A DNA stretch of 64,000 nt from Myroides indicus (GCF_004364575.1 NZ_SOAG01000018.1:1-64000), one strand, 5' to 3'; positions 52,580 through 63,554 are shown, counted from the first letter of the stretch. Numbers and translations: made by a program. Notes: generated by a model from the sequence alone, not told the origin.

Positions 52580-53575
52580 ATGGAAAATACATCAGTAACC
52601 GATAATCTTCACTTTGAGTCTCGTATAGATTTTGGCAAGTTACAAGAAAAAGTTACAGCTATACGGGCAGAAATACACAAGGTAATTATTGGACAAGACA
52701 AGATCATAGATCAGCTAATTGTTGCCCTATTAGCAAACGGACACGTCCTGCTAGAAGGCGTGCCCGGTGTAGCAAAAACACTCACAGCTAAATTATTGGC
52801 TCAAGCCATTGAAACCAATTTTAGCCGTATTCAGTTTACCCCCGATTTAATGCCTTCGGATATTTTAGGAACATCGGTATTTAACATGCAAAAATCAGAT
52901 TTTGAATTTAAACAGGGACCTATATTTTCCAACCTGATTCTTATTGACGAAATTAATCGGGCCCCAGCCAAAACTCAGTCTGCATTGTTTGAAGTCATGG
53001 AAGAAAAACAAATAACGCTGGATGGAAATACTTATCTCATGCAAGAGCCCTTTTTGGTAATTGCTACTCAGAATCCTATTGAGCAGGAAGGAACCTACCG
53101 ATTGCCCGAAGCTCAGCTTGATCGCTTTTTATTTAAAATCAACATAGGATATCCTTCTTTAGAAGAAGAAATAAATATTATTAAAAAAGAGCACGAACTG
53201 CTCAACAACAAAAAAACAGAACAGATTGTTCCTGTTATTTCTCCTGCTGATATTATAAGCTTTCAACAGTTAATAAAATCAGTCATTATAGAAGAAAATC
53301 TGATGGAATACATAGCCAAAATCATAGCAGATACCCGCACAAATCCGCTGTTATATTTAGGAGCATCACCACGGGCATCTATTGCCATACTCAATGCAGC
53401 AAAAGGCTTTGCTGCTATTAATAACCGAGATTTTGTTACTCCAGAAGACATCAAAGAAGCTGCTGTTCCGGTTTTACAACATCGTGTAATTGTATCTCCC
53501 GAACGAGAAATGGAAGGTATTACAGCTCCGAATGTCATTTATCAAATTATAGAAGCTCTTGATATTCCCAGATAA
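52580..53575 (+). CDS. MoxR-family AAA+ ATPase
   Basis: 331 residues. AAA_3/MoxR: Walker A LLEGVPGVAKTLTAKLLAQ at 58-76, FTPDLMPSDILGTSVF, Walker B LILIDEINRAPAKTQSALFE, sensor 1 VIATQNPIEQEGTYRLPEAQ, arginine-finger LDRFLFKI, sensor 2 YLGASPRASIAILNAAKGF, and the winged C-terminal TPEDIKEAAVPVLQHRV. MoxR ATPases are chaperone-like and act with DUF58/VWA partners; the DUF58 gene follows 15 bp later. In other bacteria such operons assist folding or activation of envelope enzymes and stress resistance. Confidence 0.95.
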   Translation: MENTSVTDNLHFESRIDFGKLQEKVTAIRAEIHKVIIGQDKIIDQLIVALLANGHVLLEGVPGVAKTLTAKLLAQAIETNFSRIQFTPDLMPSDILGTSVFNMQKSDFEFKQGPIFSNLILIDEINRAPAKTQSALFEVMEEKQITLDGNTYLMQEPFLVIATQNPIEQEGTYRLPEAQLDRFLFKINIGYPSLEEEINIIKKEHELLNNKKTEQIVPVISPADIISFQQLIKSVIIEENLMEYIAKIIADTRTNPLLYLGASPRASIAILNAAKGFAAINNRDFVTPEDIKEAAVPVLQHRVIVSPEREMEGITAPNVIYQIIEALDIPR

Positions 53576-53590
53576 TATATTTTTGTAATT

Positions 53591-54925
53591 ATGATACAAT
53601 TTTTCAAACAACTTTATCTGCAAAAGCGATTTTATATCTCAATGGGAATAATTGTATTTCTATTTATACTCTCTTTTATTTTTCCGGCTTTATACAGTTT
53701 TGTTTGGGGAATTCTCATCTTTTTTTTGGCATTTGTTTTAGTTGATACCACTATTTTGTTTACAGGAAAAACCAAACTAACCGCCAACCGGATTTTACCC
53801 GAAAAACTATCCAACAGCGATAAAAACAACATTTTTGTAACTATAGATAATCAGTATACTTTTACTGCTTGCTGTCACATCATTGATGAAATACCATTTC
53901 AATTTCAGAAAAGAGATTTTGGTATTTTTAAGGTTTTAAAACCTAAAGAAAAAATTAATTTTGTTTACGACCTGACCCCTTTGGAAAGAGGTGAATATAG
54001 TTTTGGGAAACTAAATATTTTTGTATCCTCTCCCCTTCAGTTGATTTCCAAACGATATATCTTTTGTGATAATGCTACCTTACCGTGTTATCCTTCATTT
54101 ATTCAAATGAAAAAGTATGATTTAATCGCTTTTTCCAAAAATAAATTCTCCTTTGGCTTAAAAAAAATCAGACGACTGGGAAACACTACAGAATTTGAAC
54201 AGATTAAAGAATACACATTGGGTGATGACATAAGAACCATCAACTGGAAAGCAACTGCAAAACGGAAAGATCTTATGGTCAATCAATACTTAGACGAAAA
54301 TACGCAGTCTGTTTATTGTATAATTGACAAAGGGCGGGTTATGCAAATGCCTTTTGCCGGACTGTCCCTACTGGATTATGCGATTAATTCTTCTTTGGCA
54401 CTGTCCAATGTCATTTTAAAAAAATACGACCGATCAGGGCTGCTTACTTTTTCAAAAAACGTGGATAGCATATTGCCTTGCGAAAACAAAAAAACGCAGC
54501 TTCACAAAATTATGGAACAGCTGTATCGTATTAAAACTGATTTTTCTGAAAGTGATTACAGCAAATTATATGCTCAAATAAAACACAAAGTCACCCATCG
54601 CAGTCTGTTAATTTTGTATACCAATTTTGAATCGCTCAATGGACTTAACAGGCAGTTGCCTTATTTACGCGCTTTGGCAAAACTCCACCTTTTGGTAGTT
54701 GTCTTTTTTGAAAATACCGAATTGACAAAGATGGCTGAAAAAAAAGCTCAGAACACAGATGATATTTTCGATAAAGTAATTGCAGAAAAGTTTAGCTTTG
54801 AAAAACGATTAATCGTCAATGAGCTTACCAAATACGGTATCCAATCAGTATTGACAACGCCAAAAGATCTATCAATAAACACCATCAATAAATATTTACA
54901 AATAAAAGCTAAAGGCAACTTTTAA
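53591..54925 (+). CDS. DUF58 domain-containing protein
   Basis: 444 residues. Two N-terminal transmembrane helices (SMGIIVFLFILSFIFPALYS and VWGILIFFLAFVLVDTTILF), a beta-rich domain (about 60-190), the DUF58 core FEQIKEYTLGDDIRTINWKA then TAKRKDLMVNQYLDENTQSV at about 205-245, and a vWA-like C-terminal half (CIIDKGRVMQMPFAGLSLLD, RSLLILYTNFESLNGL). The MIDAS DxSxS is replaced by DKGR, so metal binding is doubtful. Partner of the MoxR ATPase directly upstream. Confidence 0.92.
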   Translation: MIQFFKQLYLQKRFYISMGIIVFLFILSFIFPALYSFVWGILIFFLAFVLVDTTILFTGKTKLTANRILPEKLSNSDKNNIFVTIDNQYTFTACCHIIDEIPFQFQKRDFGIFKVLKPKEKINFVYDLTPLERGEYSFGKLNIFVSSPLQLISKRYIFCDNATLPCYPSFIQMKKYDLIAFSKNKFSFGLKKIRRLGNTTEFEQIKEYTLGDDIRTINWKATAKRKDLMVNQYLDENTQSVYCIIDKGRVMQMPFAGLSLLDYAINSSLALSNVILKKYDRSGLLTFSKNVDSILPCENKKTQLHKIMEQLYRIKTDFSESDYSKLYAQIKHKVTHRSLLILYTNFESLNGLNRQLPYLRALAKLHLLVVVFFENTELTKMAEKKAQNTDDIFDKVIAEKFSFEKRLIVNELTKYGIQSVLTTPKDLSINTINKYLQIKAKGNF

Positions 54926-54927
54926 AT

Positions 54928-55731
54928 ATGACCTCAAAAAAAATTACAAGTGTCCAAAATCCACTTGTTAAAACTATTGTACAATTACAGGAAAAATCCA
55001 GAAACAGAAAACAATCCGGTCTATTTGTCATCGAAGGATTGCGAGAAATTGAACTGGCAATTCGAGGAGATTATACAATAAGTACCGTTTTATTTTATCC
55101 TGATATTATTCAGCAAACAAATATACCGATATCCCTGGCCCAAAACCGAAATATAGAACTCATTGAGATTTCAAAAGAAGTATATCATAAATTAGCTTAT
55201 CGGGAAACTACCGAAGGCGTGATTGCTATTGCCAAAATAAAACCACACACTTTGCCTTCATTACATCTCTCTGAAAACCCATTGATTTTAGTTGCCGAAG
55301 CTACTGAAAAACCCGGAAATATAGGAGCTATTCTTCGCACGGCAGATGCTGCTAAAATAGACGCTGTTATCATAGCAAATCCTAAGAGTGATATTTATAA
55401 TCCAAATGTTATCCGGTCAAGTATAGGCTGTTTGTTTACCAACCAAATAGCCGTAGCATCAACAGAAGAAACCATTGATTATCTAAAAAACAAAAACATC
55501 AATATATATTGTGCTACTTTACAAGACCCTACATCCTACCACACATTGGATTATAATAAACCTTGCGCTTTTGTAGTAGGTACTGAAGACACAGGATTAA
55601 CGCAAGCCTGGAGAGATGCCAGTACAAAAAACATTATCATTCCTATGAGCGGTTCTATTGATTCCATGAATGTATCTGTTGCAGCTTCTATTTTAGTTTT
55701 TGAGGCTAAAAGACAAAGGAATTTTTTATAA
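54928..55731 (+). CDS. TrmH/SpoU family RNA methyltransferase
   Basis: 267 residues. N-terminal substrate-binding domain (SVQNPLVKTIVQLQEKSRNR, SGLFVIEGLREIELAI) and a SPOUT domain with the three TrmH motifs: ATEKPGNIGAILRTADAAK, AFVVGTEDTGLTQAWRD and IPMSGSIDSMNVSVAASILV. Probably 2'-O-methylates rRNA or tRNA (RlmB/TsnR-like group); target not identifiable. Two bp after the DUF58 gene, so likely co-transcribed with it although functionally unrelated. Confidence 0.9.
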   Translation: MTSKKITSVQNPLVKTIVQLQEKSRNRKQSGLFVIEGLREIELAIRGDYTISTVLFYPDIIQQTNIPISLAQNRNIELIEISKEVYHKLAYRETTEGVIAIAKIKPHTLPSLHLSENPLILVAEATEKPGNIGAILRTADAAKIDAVIIANPKSDIYNPNVIRSSIGCLFTNQIAVASTEETIDYLKNKNINIYCATLQDPTSYHTLDYNKPCAFVVGTEDTGLTQAWRDASTKNIIIPMSGSIDSMNVSVAASILVFEAKRQRNFL

Positions 55732-55822
55732 ACTAAAATAAATACAACATTTACGTATTCTCTAAGTTGTATAAAATGTCAAAGCAATTTTCGAAATAAC
55801 ACAAGAGAAAATAAAAATTATA

Positions 55823-55853
55823 TTTGCAAGATTATTTTTTTGATTTATATTTG
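55823..55853 (+). promoter_or_regulatory. Consensus promoter of the 55903 barrel gene
   Basis: TTTG at 55823-55826, exactly 19 nt, then TATATTTG at 55846-55853: a perfect match to the Bacteroidota consensus. It predicts a 5' UTR of about 45 nt. A second TATATTTG at 55819-55826 overlaps the -33 element. Confidence 0.8.
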
Positions 55854-55902
55854 AATTAAATTAATTTTTATTTAACAAAATAAAACCAACAAATTTTGGA
55901 CT

Positions 55903-56547
55903 ATGAAAAAACAAAACATGCTACAAAAGATTTTATTTCTTACAGCAATTTTTACTATAACCAGCTTTGCATATGCACAAAACGCAAAAATATATAACCA
56001 CGAAAACAGATTTAGAGGAGATTACCCATTAAAAGTAAATCTTCAAATGACCATGCTTGACACAGATTATTCATTAAAAGAGCCAGGTACTTTTAATGAA
56101 TTAAACATGGTAACTATTCCTAAGCTATCCTTTGAATATTATATAGGGCACAACCTGAGTCTGAAACTTTCAGGATTATTAAACGAAATAAAAGTCGGTC
56201 AGGTAGTAAACAATCAGGTAGTCAATGAAAAATTCAATGTTTTTTCTACTGATTTAGTAGCTCTTTACAGTTTGGGTGGTTTGTTTAACATACCAATTGT
56301 TGATCCGTATATCGAAACCGGTTTTGGATATACACAATTCAATAAAGACTCTAAAGCAATGTATAATTTAGGAGTAGGAATCAATATTTGGTTACTTGAT
56401 ACAGGGCTTTTTAGAAGAGGACAATATACAAAAGATATGCTTATTAATAGATTTGGACTTAATTTTGAAGTTTTAGGACAGAAAAATTTAAGCGATGGTC
56501 CGGGAAGCAATTTGCAGATCTCAGGAGGCGTATTCTTCGTATTCTAA
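55903..56547 (+). CDS. Outer-membrane beta-barrel protein of unknown function
   Basis: 214 residues. Signal peptide ending SFAYAQN at about residue 26. The mature part alternates polar and hydrophobic residues as in small OmpA-type barrels (PLKVNLQMTMLDTDYSLKE, LSFEYYIGHNLSLKLSGLLN, PYIETGFGYTQFNKDSK, NLGVGINIWLLDTGLFRRGQ) and ends in LQISGGVFFVF with a C-terminal Phe, the outer-membrane insertion signal. It lacks a peptidoglycan-binding domain. Has a consensus promoter and a strong terminator, so it is a monocistronic and probably abundant transcript. Confidence 0.8.
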   Translation: MKKQNMLQKILFLTAIFTITSFAYAQNAKIYNHENRFRGDYPLKVNLQMTMLDTDYSLKEPGTFNELNMVTIPKLSFEYYIGHNLSLKLSGLLNEIKVGQVVNNQVVNEKFNVFSTDLVALYSLGGLFNIPIVDPYIETGFGYTQFNKDSKAMYNLGVGINIWLLDTGLFRRGQYTKDMLINRFGLNFEVLGQKNLSDGPGSNLQISGGVFFVF

Positions 56548-56574
56548 CAAAGAAAGCTTATCAAACACATTATC

Positions 56575-56605
56575 AACAGGTTGAATTAATCAACCTGTTT
56601 TTTTA
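56575..56605 (+). terminator. Intrinsic terminator after the barrel gene
   Basis: AACAGGTTGA (56575-56584) and TCAACCTGTT (56590-56599), 10-bp perfect stem, 5-nt loop, followed by seven or more T. Confidence 0.85.
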
Positions 56606-56691
56606 TTTTTAACATTTATCAAGTAATTTAATCCTTGCTTTTTCACAGAATAAAGTATAAATTTAAGAATGACTTTTACCTTATAGTTAAT

Positions 56692-58908
56692 ATGACGCAA
56701 GAAGAGATTGAATTAGAAAACAAAGCTATTGCCAAGGAATATAAAGAATTGCTTAAAATCAGTTATCAAACACTTTCTGACAGCGATAAAAAACTGATTA
56801 GAAAAGCTTTTGACGTAGCTGTCGATGCACATAAAGATCAACGTCGAAAATCCGGAGAAGCGTACATTTTTCACCCTATAGCAGTAGCTAAAATTGTAGC
56901 TTCTGAAATTGGATTGGGAGCCACTTCTATTGCTGCTGCTCTAATGCATGATGTAGTTGAAGACACCGATATAACCGTAGAGCAGATAGAAGAATGGTTT
57001 AATCCAAAAATAGCACAAATTGTAGACGGATTAACCAAAATGGCAATGTTTGAGCCTGATCCTAACATTTCTATGCAGGCAGAAAATTACCGCAAAATGC
57101 TGCTCACCCTTAATGACGATGTTCGCGTTATTTTAATCAAAATTGCAGATCGCTTACACAATATGCAAACCATGGATAGCATGGTTGACTATAAACAGGC
57201 AAAAATAGCTTCTGAAACGCTGTATATTTATGCACCGTTAGCCCATCGGTTAGGTTTATTTAACATTAAAACCAAACTTGAAGATTTAGGTTTAAAATAT
57301 ACCGAACCTCAGGTTTATCAAGATATCCTTAATCGGATGAAAGAAACAAAGGAGGAACAGGAAGCTTATATAAAAACCATTTCTGACATACTTGCCAAAT
57401 CTTTAGATGAAGAGCACATAGAGTATTCTATGAAAGGCAGACCAAAATCTATTTATTCTATTCGCCGAAAAATGAAAGCGCAAAATGTAACTTTTGATGA
57501 AGTTTACGACAAATTTGCACTGCGTATTATTTATAAGTCAACCCGGCATGAAGAAAAGTTTTTAGCCTGGAAAATATACTCTATCGTTACAGATCACTTC
57601 CGCCCGAGTCCAAGCAGATTAAGAGATTGGATTTCTTCCCCAAAATCGACCGGATATGAAGCGCTTCACATTACCGTTATGGGACCAAAAGGAAGATGGG
57701 TTGAAATTCAAATTCGCAGTGAGCGCATGGATGAAATTGCAGAAAAAGGGTATGCTGCTCATTACAAATATAAACAAGGCTATACAGAAGAGAATAGTTT
57801 AGATATTTGGTTAAATCAACTCAAAGAAGCACTGGAAAATGCTGAAACTGATGCTGTTGATTTTGTTGAGGATTTCAAACTCAGTCTTTACGCAAAAGAA
57901 ATTTATGTCTTTACTCCAAAAGGAGAAATTAAGTCGCTACCAAAAGGAGCCACCGCGTTGGATTTTGCTTTTTCCATCCACTCAGAAGTAGGACTGCGAA
58001 CCAGAGGTACACGTGTAAATGGTCGCCTAGTACCCCTTAACCATATTTTAAACAGTGGGGATCAGGTAGAAGTTATTACCTCCGAAAATAAAAAGCCAAA
58101 CATAAACTGGTTAGATTATGTCACTACTTCCAGAGCGCGCAATAAAATAAAAAGTGTTCTAAATGAAAATACCAAAAAAATTGCTGAAGATGGTAAAGAG
58201 CAATTACAAAGAAAATTAAGACATCTAAAAATAACGATGGACGAAAAAGTGGTTAATGAAATGGTTAATCATTTTAAATTAAAAACAAGCCAGGATTTAT
58301 TTTACCGTGTAGGCGCTGGCTTGCTAGACAACAGTTTATTAAAAGAATATGCTGCTAACCGCAACAATGCGCTTTTCAACTTCTTTAAAAAAACAATTAA
58401 AAGAGCACCTTCTGTCCCTTCAGCAATAAACAAAACCGATGATCAAATTTATGACTTGCTCGTTTTTGGCAAGAATAAAGAAAAATTAGACTACAAGTTG
58501 GCAACATGTTGCAATCCTATCCCTGGAGATGACGTTTTTGGATTTGTAACTATAAATGAAGGAATCAAAGTACATAAAACCGATTGTCCTAATGCAATCA
58601 GCATGCGGTCAAACTATGCATACAGAATTATTCCTGCCTATTGGGTTGATTCGTCAACAGCGGTCAACTTTGAAGCTACTATTAATATCACAGGATTGGA
58701 CTCCGCAGGTCTTACTACAGAAATCACAAAAATCATCATGGATAGCAAAGTAGTTAACATCAGGAGTATTTCCCTAAGCGAAAATGCAGGAATCTTCAAA
58801 GGCTCAATCACGGTAATAGTCCCTAATAATGAAATTTTGAAAAAAATGATGGCTAACATCAAAAAAATACATGGAGTTGAAAAAGTAACAAGGATCAATT
58901 CAAATTAA
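56692..58908 (+). CDS. Bifunctional (p)ppGpp synthetase/hydrolase, RelA/SpoT family
   Basis: 738 residues from ATG at 56692; the open frame reaches 56635 but MTQEEIELENKAIAKEYKEL is the family start. Order: HD hydrolase domain with H61 (YIFHPIAVAKIVA) and AALMHDVVEDT (H86-D87), both intact so hydrolysis is expected; synthetase domain with KGRPKSIYSIRRKM and DKFALRIIY, GYEALHITVMGPKGRWVEIQ; TGS domain (EIYVFTPKGEIKSLPKGATA, GDQVEVITSE); zinc-finger/helical region with KLATCCNPIPGDDVFGF; C-terminal ACT domain. RFDD-type synthetase residues cannot be judged further. Makes and degrades the stringent-response alarmone. Single gene, between a terminator and the Fur-family gene. Confidence 0.95.
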   Translation: MTQEEIELENKAIAKEYKELLKISYQTLSDSDKKLIRKAFDVAVDAHKDQRRKSGEAYIFHPIAVAKIVASEIGLGATSIAAALMHDVVEDTDITVEQIEEWFNPKIAQIVDGLTKMAMFEPDPNISMQAENYRKMLLTLNDDVRVILIKIADRLHNMQTMDSMVDYKQAKIASETLYIYAPLAHRLGLFNIKTKLEDLGLKYTEPQVYQDILNRMKETKEEQEAYIKTISDILAKSLDEEHIEYSMKGRPKSIYSIRRKMKAQNVTFDEVYDKFALRIIYKSTRHEEKFLAWKIYSIVTDHFRPSPSRLRDWISSPKSTGYEALHITVMGPKGRWVEIQIRSERMDEIAEKGYAAHYKYKQGYTEENSLDIWLNQLKEALENAETDAVDFVEDFKLSLYAKEIYVFTPKGEIKSLPKGATALDFAFSIHSEVGLRTRGTRVNGRLVPLNHILNSGDQVEVITSENKKPNINWLDYVTTSRARNKIKSVLNENTKKIAEDGKEQLQRKLRHLKITMDEKVVNEMVNHFKLKTSQDLFYRVGAGLLDNSLLKEYAANRNNALFNFFKKTIKRAPSVPSAINKTDDQIYDLLVFGKNKEKLDYKLATCCNPIPGDDVFGFVTINEGIKVHKTDCPNAISMRSNYAYRIIPAYWVDSSTAVNFEATINITGLDSAGLTTEITKIIMDSKVVNIRSISLSENAGIFKGSITVIVPNNEILKKMMANIKKIHGVEKVTRINSN

Positions 58909-58976
58909 TTTTATTAGTTTTATAATCAAAAGTATAACTGTGCTTATATAAATTTTAATACAAAAGAAAATAGCTA

Positions 58977-58984
58977 TATATTTG
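58977..58984 (+). promoter_or_regulatory. -7 element of the Fur-family gene
   Basis: Exact TATATTTG, 17 bp before the ATG at 59002; no -33 TTG at standard spacing. Confidence 0.45.
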
Positions 58985-59001
58985 CACTTTAGTAGTTAAT
59001 T

Positions 59002-59463
59002 ATGAACAGCGAAAAAAATCAAGAAATAGTAAAAAGCGTATTTACCAAATTTTTGGAGGAGCGCGGACATCGAAAAACGCCGGAGAGATACGCTATTTTA
59101 CAGGAAATTTATGATAGTGAAGAGCATTTTGATATAGAATCTCTGTATATCAAAATGAAAAACAAAAACTATCGGGTTAGTAGAGCTACGCTTTACAACA
59201 CTATCGAAATCCTACTTGAATGCGGTTTGGTAAGAAGACATCAATTCGGTCAAAATCAAGCTCATTACGAAAAATCCTATTTCGACAAACAACACGATCA
59301 TATTATCTTAACCGATACAGGTGAGGTAATTGAATTTTGTGATCCTCGTATTCAGACAATCAAAAAAACTATAGAAGAGATTTTTAATATCGATATCCAC
59401 AATCATTCGCTTTATTTTTACGGCAATCGCAAAAAAGACGATACCCATTCTGAAAATATATAA
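59002..59463 (+). CDS. Fur-family transcriptional regulator
   Basis: 153 residues. N-terminal winged helix ([60 protein letters not shown]) and C-terminal dimerisation/metal domain ([20 protein letters not shown]). The structural zinc CxxC pairs of many Fur proteins are absent; only one Cys in EFCDP and one in LECGL remain, so a CxxC-free Fur-like iron or peroxide sensor is likely. Regulon unknown. The purA gene begins 34 bp after its stop and may be co-transcribed; there is no terminator between them. Confidence 0.9.
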   Translation: MNSEKNQEIVKSVFTKFLEERGHRKTPERYAILQEIYDSEEHFDIESLYIKMKNKNYRVSRATLYNTIEILLECGLVRRHQFGQNQAHYEKSYFDKQHDHIILTDTGEVIEFCDPRIQTIKKTIEEIFNIDIHNHSLYFYGNRKKDDTHSENI

Positions 59464-59476
59464 ACAACTAATTTAA

Positions 59477-60769
<1,293 letters not shown>

Positions 60770-60798
60770 TTTTTGAAAAAAATATACATCTAAGATTA

Positions 60799-60847
60799 AA
60801 AACTAAAAATGGCTGTAAAATATTTATCTACAGCCATTTTTAGTTTT
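60799..60847 (+). terminator. Long perfect terminator after purA
   Basis: 19-bp perfect inverted repeat: AAAACTAAAAATGGCTGTA at 60799-60817 and its inverse at 60829-60847, A-rich on the left and ending in a T-run on the right; 30 bp after the purA stop. Also able to act on minus-strand transcripts from the response-regulator gene. Confidence 0.85.
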
Positions 60848-60943
60848 TAGCCAAAAAAGAGTTTTAGCAAGATTAGGTTACCAAAATTCTACTTTTAAAT
60901 ATCAGAATTCAATAAGATTACATATTTTAAGGGAATTATTAAA

Positions 60944-61564
60944 CTAAATCAGTTTTTTCTCAATGGCCATTCTTACTAATACTGCCGTGTTTTTAGCGCC
61001 CAGTTTCAGGAGCAGATTTTTGCGATAGCTTTTAATCGTTTCTGGACTTAGAAAGATACGGTCGGCAATTTCTCCATTAGTTAAGCCTTCAGCCACCAAT
61101 TTTAACATTTCCCGCTCGCGCTGGCTTAACCATATGTGAGTTTCTTTGGGGCGTTTCATCAATATATCAATTTCATGGCATAAAAATGCCTCTCCGCCGG
61201 CAACTGCTTGTATCCCTGCCAGCACTTCTTCGGTCATGGCATTTTTAATCAAATAACCTGAAGCACCGTTTTCTAACATCTGCCGAACCACACTGTATTC
61301 ATTGTGTGTAGTCAAGGCCAGAACGTTGAGTTCGGGAATACGCTCTTTGAGCTCCTTACAAAAATCCACTCCGCTAATATCGGGCAGCCCCACATCAAGG
61401 AGTAATACATCTGGTTTCCAAAAGTTAATGAACTTTCTGCAATCCGCTGCATTATGGGCAACGCCAACTACTTTTGCTATACCAGAGCCTTCGATAAGCC
61501 TTTGCAATCCGTCTGTTAAAATCTTATGATCATCCACAATAGCTACGGTAATCATTTTATTCAT
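60944..61564 (-). CDS. LuxR-type (NarL) response regulator
   Basis: 206 residues. Receiver domain 1-120: MITVAIVDDHKILTDGL with acidic pair, phosphorylatable Asp57 in PDVLLLDVGLPD, Thr in VLALTTHN, and Lys in SGYLIKNAM. C-terminal LuxR HTH (LSQREREMLKLVAEGLTNGE, IADRIFLSPETIKSYRKNLL). It is encoded directly after its presumed kinase with an 8-bp overlap (61557-61564), so phosphotransfer between the two is very likely. Target genes unknown; the divergent lipoprotein gene at 63660 is the obvious candidate. Confidence 0.93.
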   Translation of the reverse strand: MNKMITVAIVDDHKILTDGLQRLIEGSGIAKVVGVAHNAADCRKFINFWKPDVLLLDVGLPDISGVDFCKELKERIPELNVLALTTHNEYSVVRQMLENGASGYLIKNAMTEEVLAGIQAVAGGEAFLCHEIDILMKRPKETHIWLSQREREMLKLVAEGLTNGEIADRIFLSPETIKSYRKNLLLKLGAKNTAVLVRMAIEKKLI

Positions 61565-63494
61565 TTTCTCTCAGTTCAAGTTCTACATGTACTTCTGTTC
61601 CTTCTGCCGAAGAATAAATATCCAATTTACCCTGAAATGCGTCTATCCGCTGTCGGATATTACGCAATCCCATCCCTTCTGAAACTGTTTGCCAATCAAA
61701 GCCCTTGCCATTGTCCTGTACTGTGAAGGATATTCTGTCGGATTCCTGCACTAACTGTACATTGATCTGTGTGGCCTCAGCATGTTTCAGTGCATTATTA
61801 ACCAACTCATGGATACAGCGATAGATCATGATTTCCATTTTGCCAGATAACCGGGCTTCGTTTCCAAAATAATGGAAATCGGCTGTTGGGATAGCTGCAC
61901 AAAAATCAGCTAACGAGATTTTTAGTCCGTAACTCAACAGTGATTCCGGCATCATGTGGTGTGCTACCCGACGTAACTCTTGAATAGAATCATCAAGCAT
62001 GCCTAGTGCAGTTTGAAAACGGGAAACATCCACCGTTTCCAGTACAGCATCGCCTTTCACTTGCGGTAAGTTCATCTTTACTGCAGACAACATTCCTCCC
62101 AACCCGTCATGCAGGTCTTTAGCCAGACGTGTACGCTCCGCAGACTCGCCATCCAAGGTAGCCTGTACTGCCACAAGCTGTTTTTCCTGCTCCAAACGCA
62201 GGGCTTCTTCCTCTGCAAGTTTGCGCTTACTGACTACCAAGCGATAACGTACAAAGGCAAAAGCTAAGATTATAAGCAAGATTGCTCCCCCTGCAATACT
62301 TAACCAAATGTAAAGTCGGTGTTGTTCTTCCAAGGCATTTATTTTAAGTTCTTTTTTATCAGTTTCGTACTTTACTTCAAGTTCGGAAAGAGAATTTTGA
62401 TATTCTTCTAAAGCATATTGTTGAAGAGATTCGTAATATTGATCAATATAATCTTCTGCTTTTTTTAAGTTTCCTAGATACATATTGTTACGGATGTGAT
62501 TAAAAAGCACGTTGTGCTTTATATCCATGCTTGTAGTATCAGTTTTCCGACTTTCTTCGGCAAGTCTTTCACTTTCAGTATATCTTTTCTGGTAAAATCG
62601 TACATTTGACAATTTAATATAAAGTTGAGCGAGCAAATTTGGGTATCCTACTTCTTTTGCAACCATTAATCCACGTTCCGTATAGATTTCTGCCTGTTTG
62701 TAATCCTTTTTTTCAATATAACACGCTCCCAGAATAGAAAGTGCAACAGCTTCCGCATATTTATTACCCAGGTTTTGATAAATATTAACTGCTTTGGAAG
62801 CATAATCTATAGCTTTATTTAAATCAGTTTCCATATAAATATTAGTCAAGGCAATGGAAACTGAACCCAAGTCTTCTTCGTCATTTAGTTCAATAGCAAT
62901 CAATTCCGATTTTTTTAGATATTTTTCTGCCTGCTCATAATTTCTTAGAAGAAGATAAACATGACCAATATTCCCCAATACCATACCTTTTCCTTTCTCT
63001 GATTCTGCTTTTTCAAAAGTTTTTAGAGCATTAAAATAGGAAGATAGAGCTTGCGGAAGGAGATTTTGCATCTTAAAAATATTTCCTTTATTCATATGAG
63101 CATTTGCCAAAGGCATTAAAAAATCCAAATCTTCTGCCGGGGGAAAAGCCAAATCTTGATAGTAATGGGCGGAGTCATACTGTGTCAAATAATAATGAGA
63201 CATGGCAATGTGACTATATAAGGTGGACAACCATTTTTTATTATTCTGTTTTTTTGCCAATACAATACCTTCTTGTCCAAAGAAAATCCCACTTTGTGCA
63301 TCGTGTTCCCAATGCTGATAAATAAGCTCGTCATAGATTTCCAATCTTTTTTCAACAGAGAGTTTTTCGCTTTCCAATTCTCTGATTAATGAATCAATAG
63401 TTGATTCTTGACCTATAACAAATGAGGGAATACTAAACAGTAAAAATAAATATGGTAAAATTTTCACTGACTTGTATGTAGTTGCTTTCATCAT
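61557..63494 (-). CDS. TPR-containing sensor histidine kinase (HisKA_3 type)
   Basis: 645 residues. Signal peptide (ILPYLFLLFSIPSFVIGQ), periplasmic tetratricopeptide repeats about 60-380 (ANAHMNKGNIFKMQNLLPQA, MVLGNIGHVYLLLRNYEQAE, AEAVALSILGACYIEKKDYK), transmembrane helix about 393-415 (LYIWLSIAGGAILLIILAFA), coiled coil, then HisKA_3 with phosphoacceptor His462 (RLAKDLHDGLGGMLSAVKMN) and HATPase_c (IHELVNNALKHAEATQINVQ, DNGKGFDWQ, GMGLRNIRQRI). Sensing by TPR is inferred. Start: two adjacent ATGs at 63494 and 63491. Followed by its response regulator with an 8-bp overlap; -7 box at 63531-63524. Confidence 0.92.
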   Translation of the reverse strand: MMKATTYKSVKILPYLFLLFSIPSFVIGQESTIDSLIRELESEKLSVEKRLEIYDELIYQHWEHDAQSGIFFGQEGIVLAKKQNNKKWLSTLYSHIAMSHYYLTQYDSAHYYQDLAFPPAEDLDFLMPLANAHMNKGNIFKMQNLLPQALSSYFNALKTFEKAESEKGKGMVLGNIGHVYLLLRNYEQAEKYLKKSELIAIELNDEEDLGSVSIALTNIYMETDLNKAIDYASKAVNIYQNLGNKYAEAVALSILGACYIEKKDYKQAEIYTERGLMVAKEVGYPNLLAQLYIKLSNVRFYQKRYTESERLAEESRKTDTTSMDIKHNVLFNHIRNNMYLGNLKKAEDYIDQYYESLQQYALEEYQNSLSELEVKYETDKKELKINALEEQHRLYIWLSIAGGAILLIILAFAFVRYRLVVSKRKLAEEEALRLEQEKQLVAVQATLDGESAERTRLAKDLHDGLGGMLSAVKMNLPQVKGDAVLETVDVSRFQTALGMLDDSIQELRRVAHHMMPESLLSYGLKISLADFCAAIPTADFHYFGNEARLSGKMEIMIYRCIHELVNNALKHAEATQINVQLVQESDRISFTVQDNGKGFDWQTVSEGMGLRNIRQRIDAFQGKLDIYSSAEGTEVHVELELRENE

Positions 63495-63523
63495 ACAAAT
63501 TGATTATCAGATTTATAATAAGG

Positions 63524-63531
63524 CAAATATA
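63524..63531 (-). promoter_or_regulatory. -7 element of the kinase-regulator operon
   Basis: Minus strand TATATTTG, exact TAnnTTTG match, 29 bp before the kinase ATG; no -33 TTG at usual spacing. Confidence 0.45.
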
Positions 63532-63554
63532 GCTATATCCGATTAGGATAAAAA

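Noticed and set aside
53263..53538. Antisense open frame within the MoxR gene
   Set aside because: Shadow of a conserved AAA+ coding region; no start context or homology.
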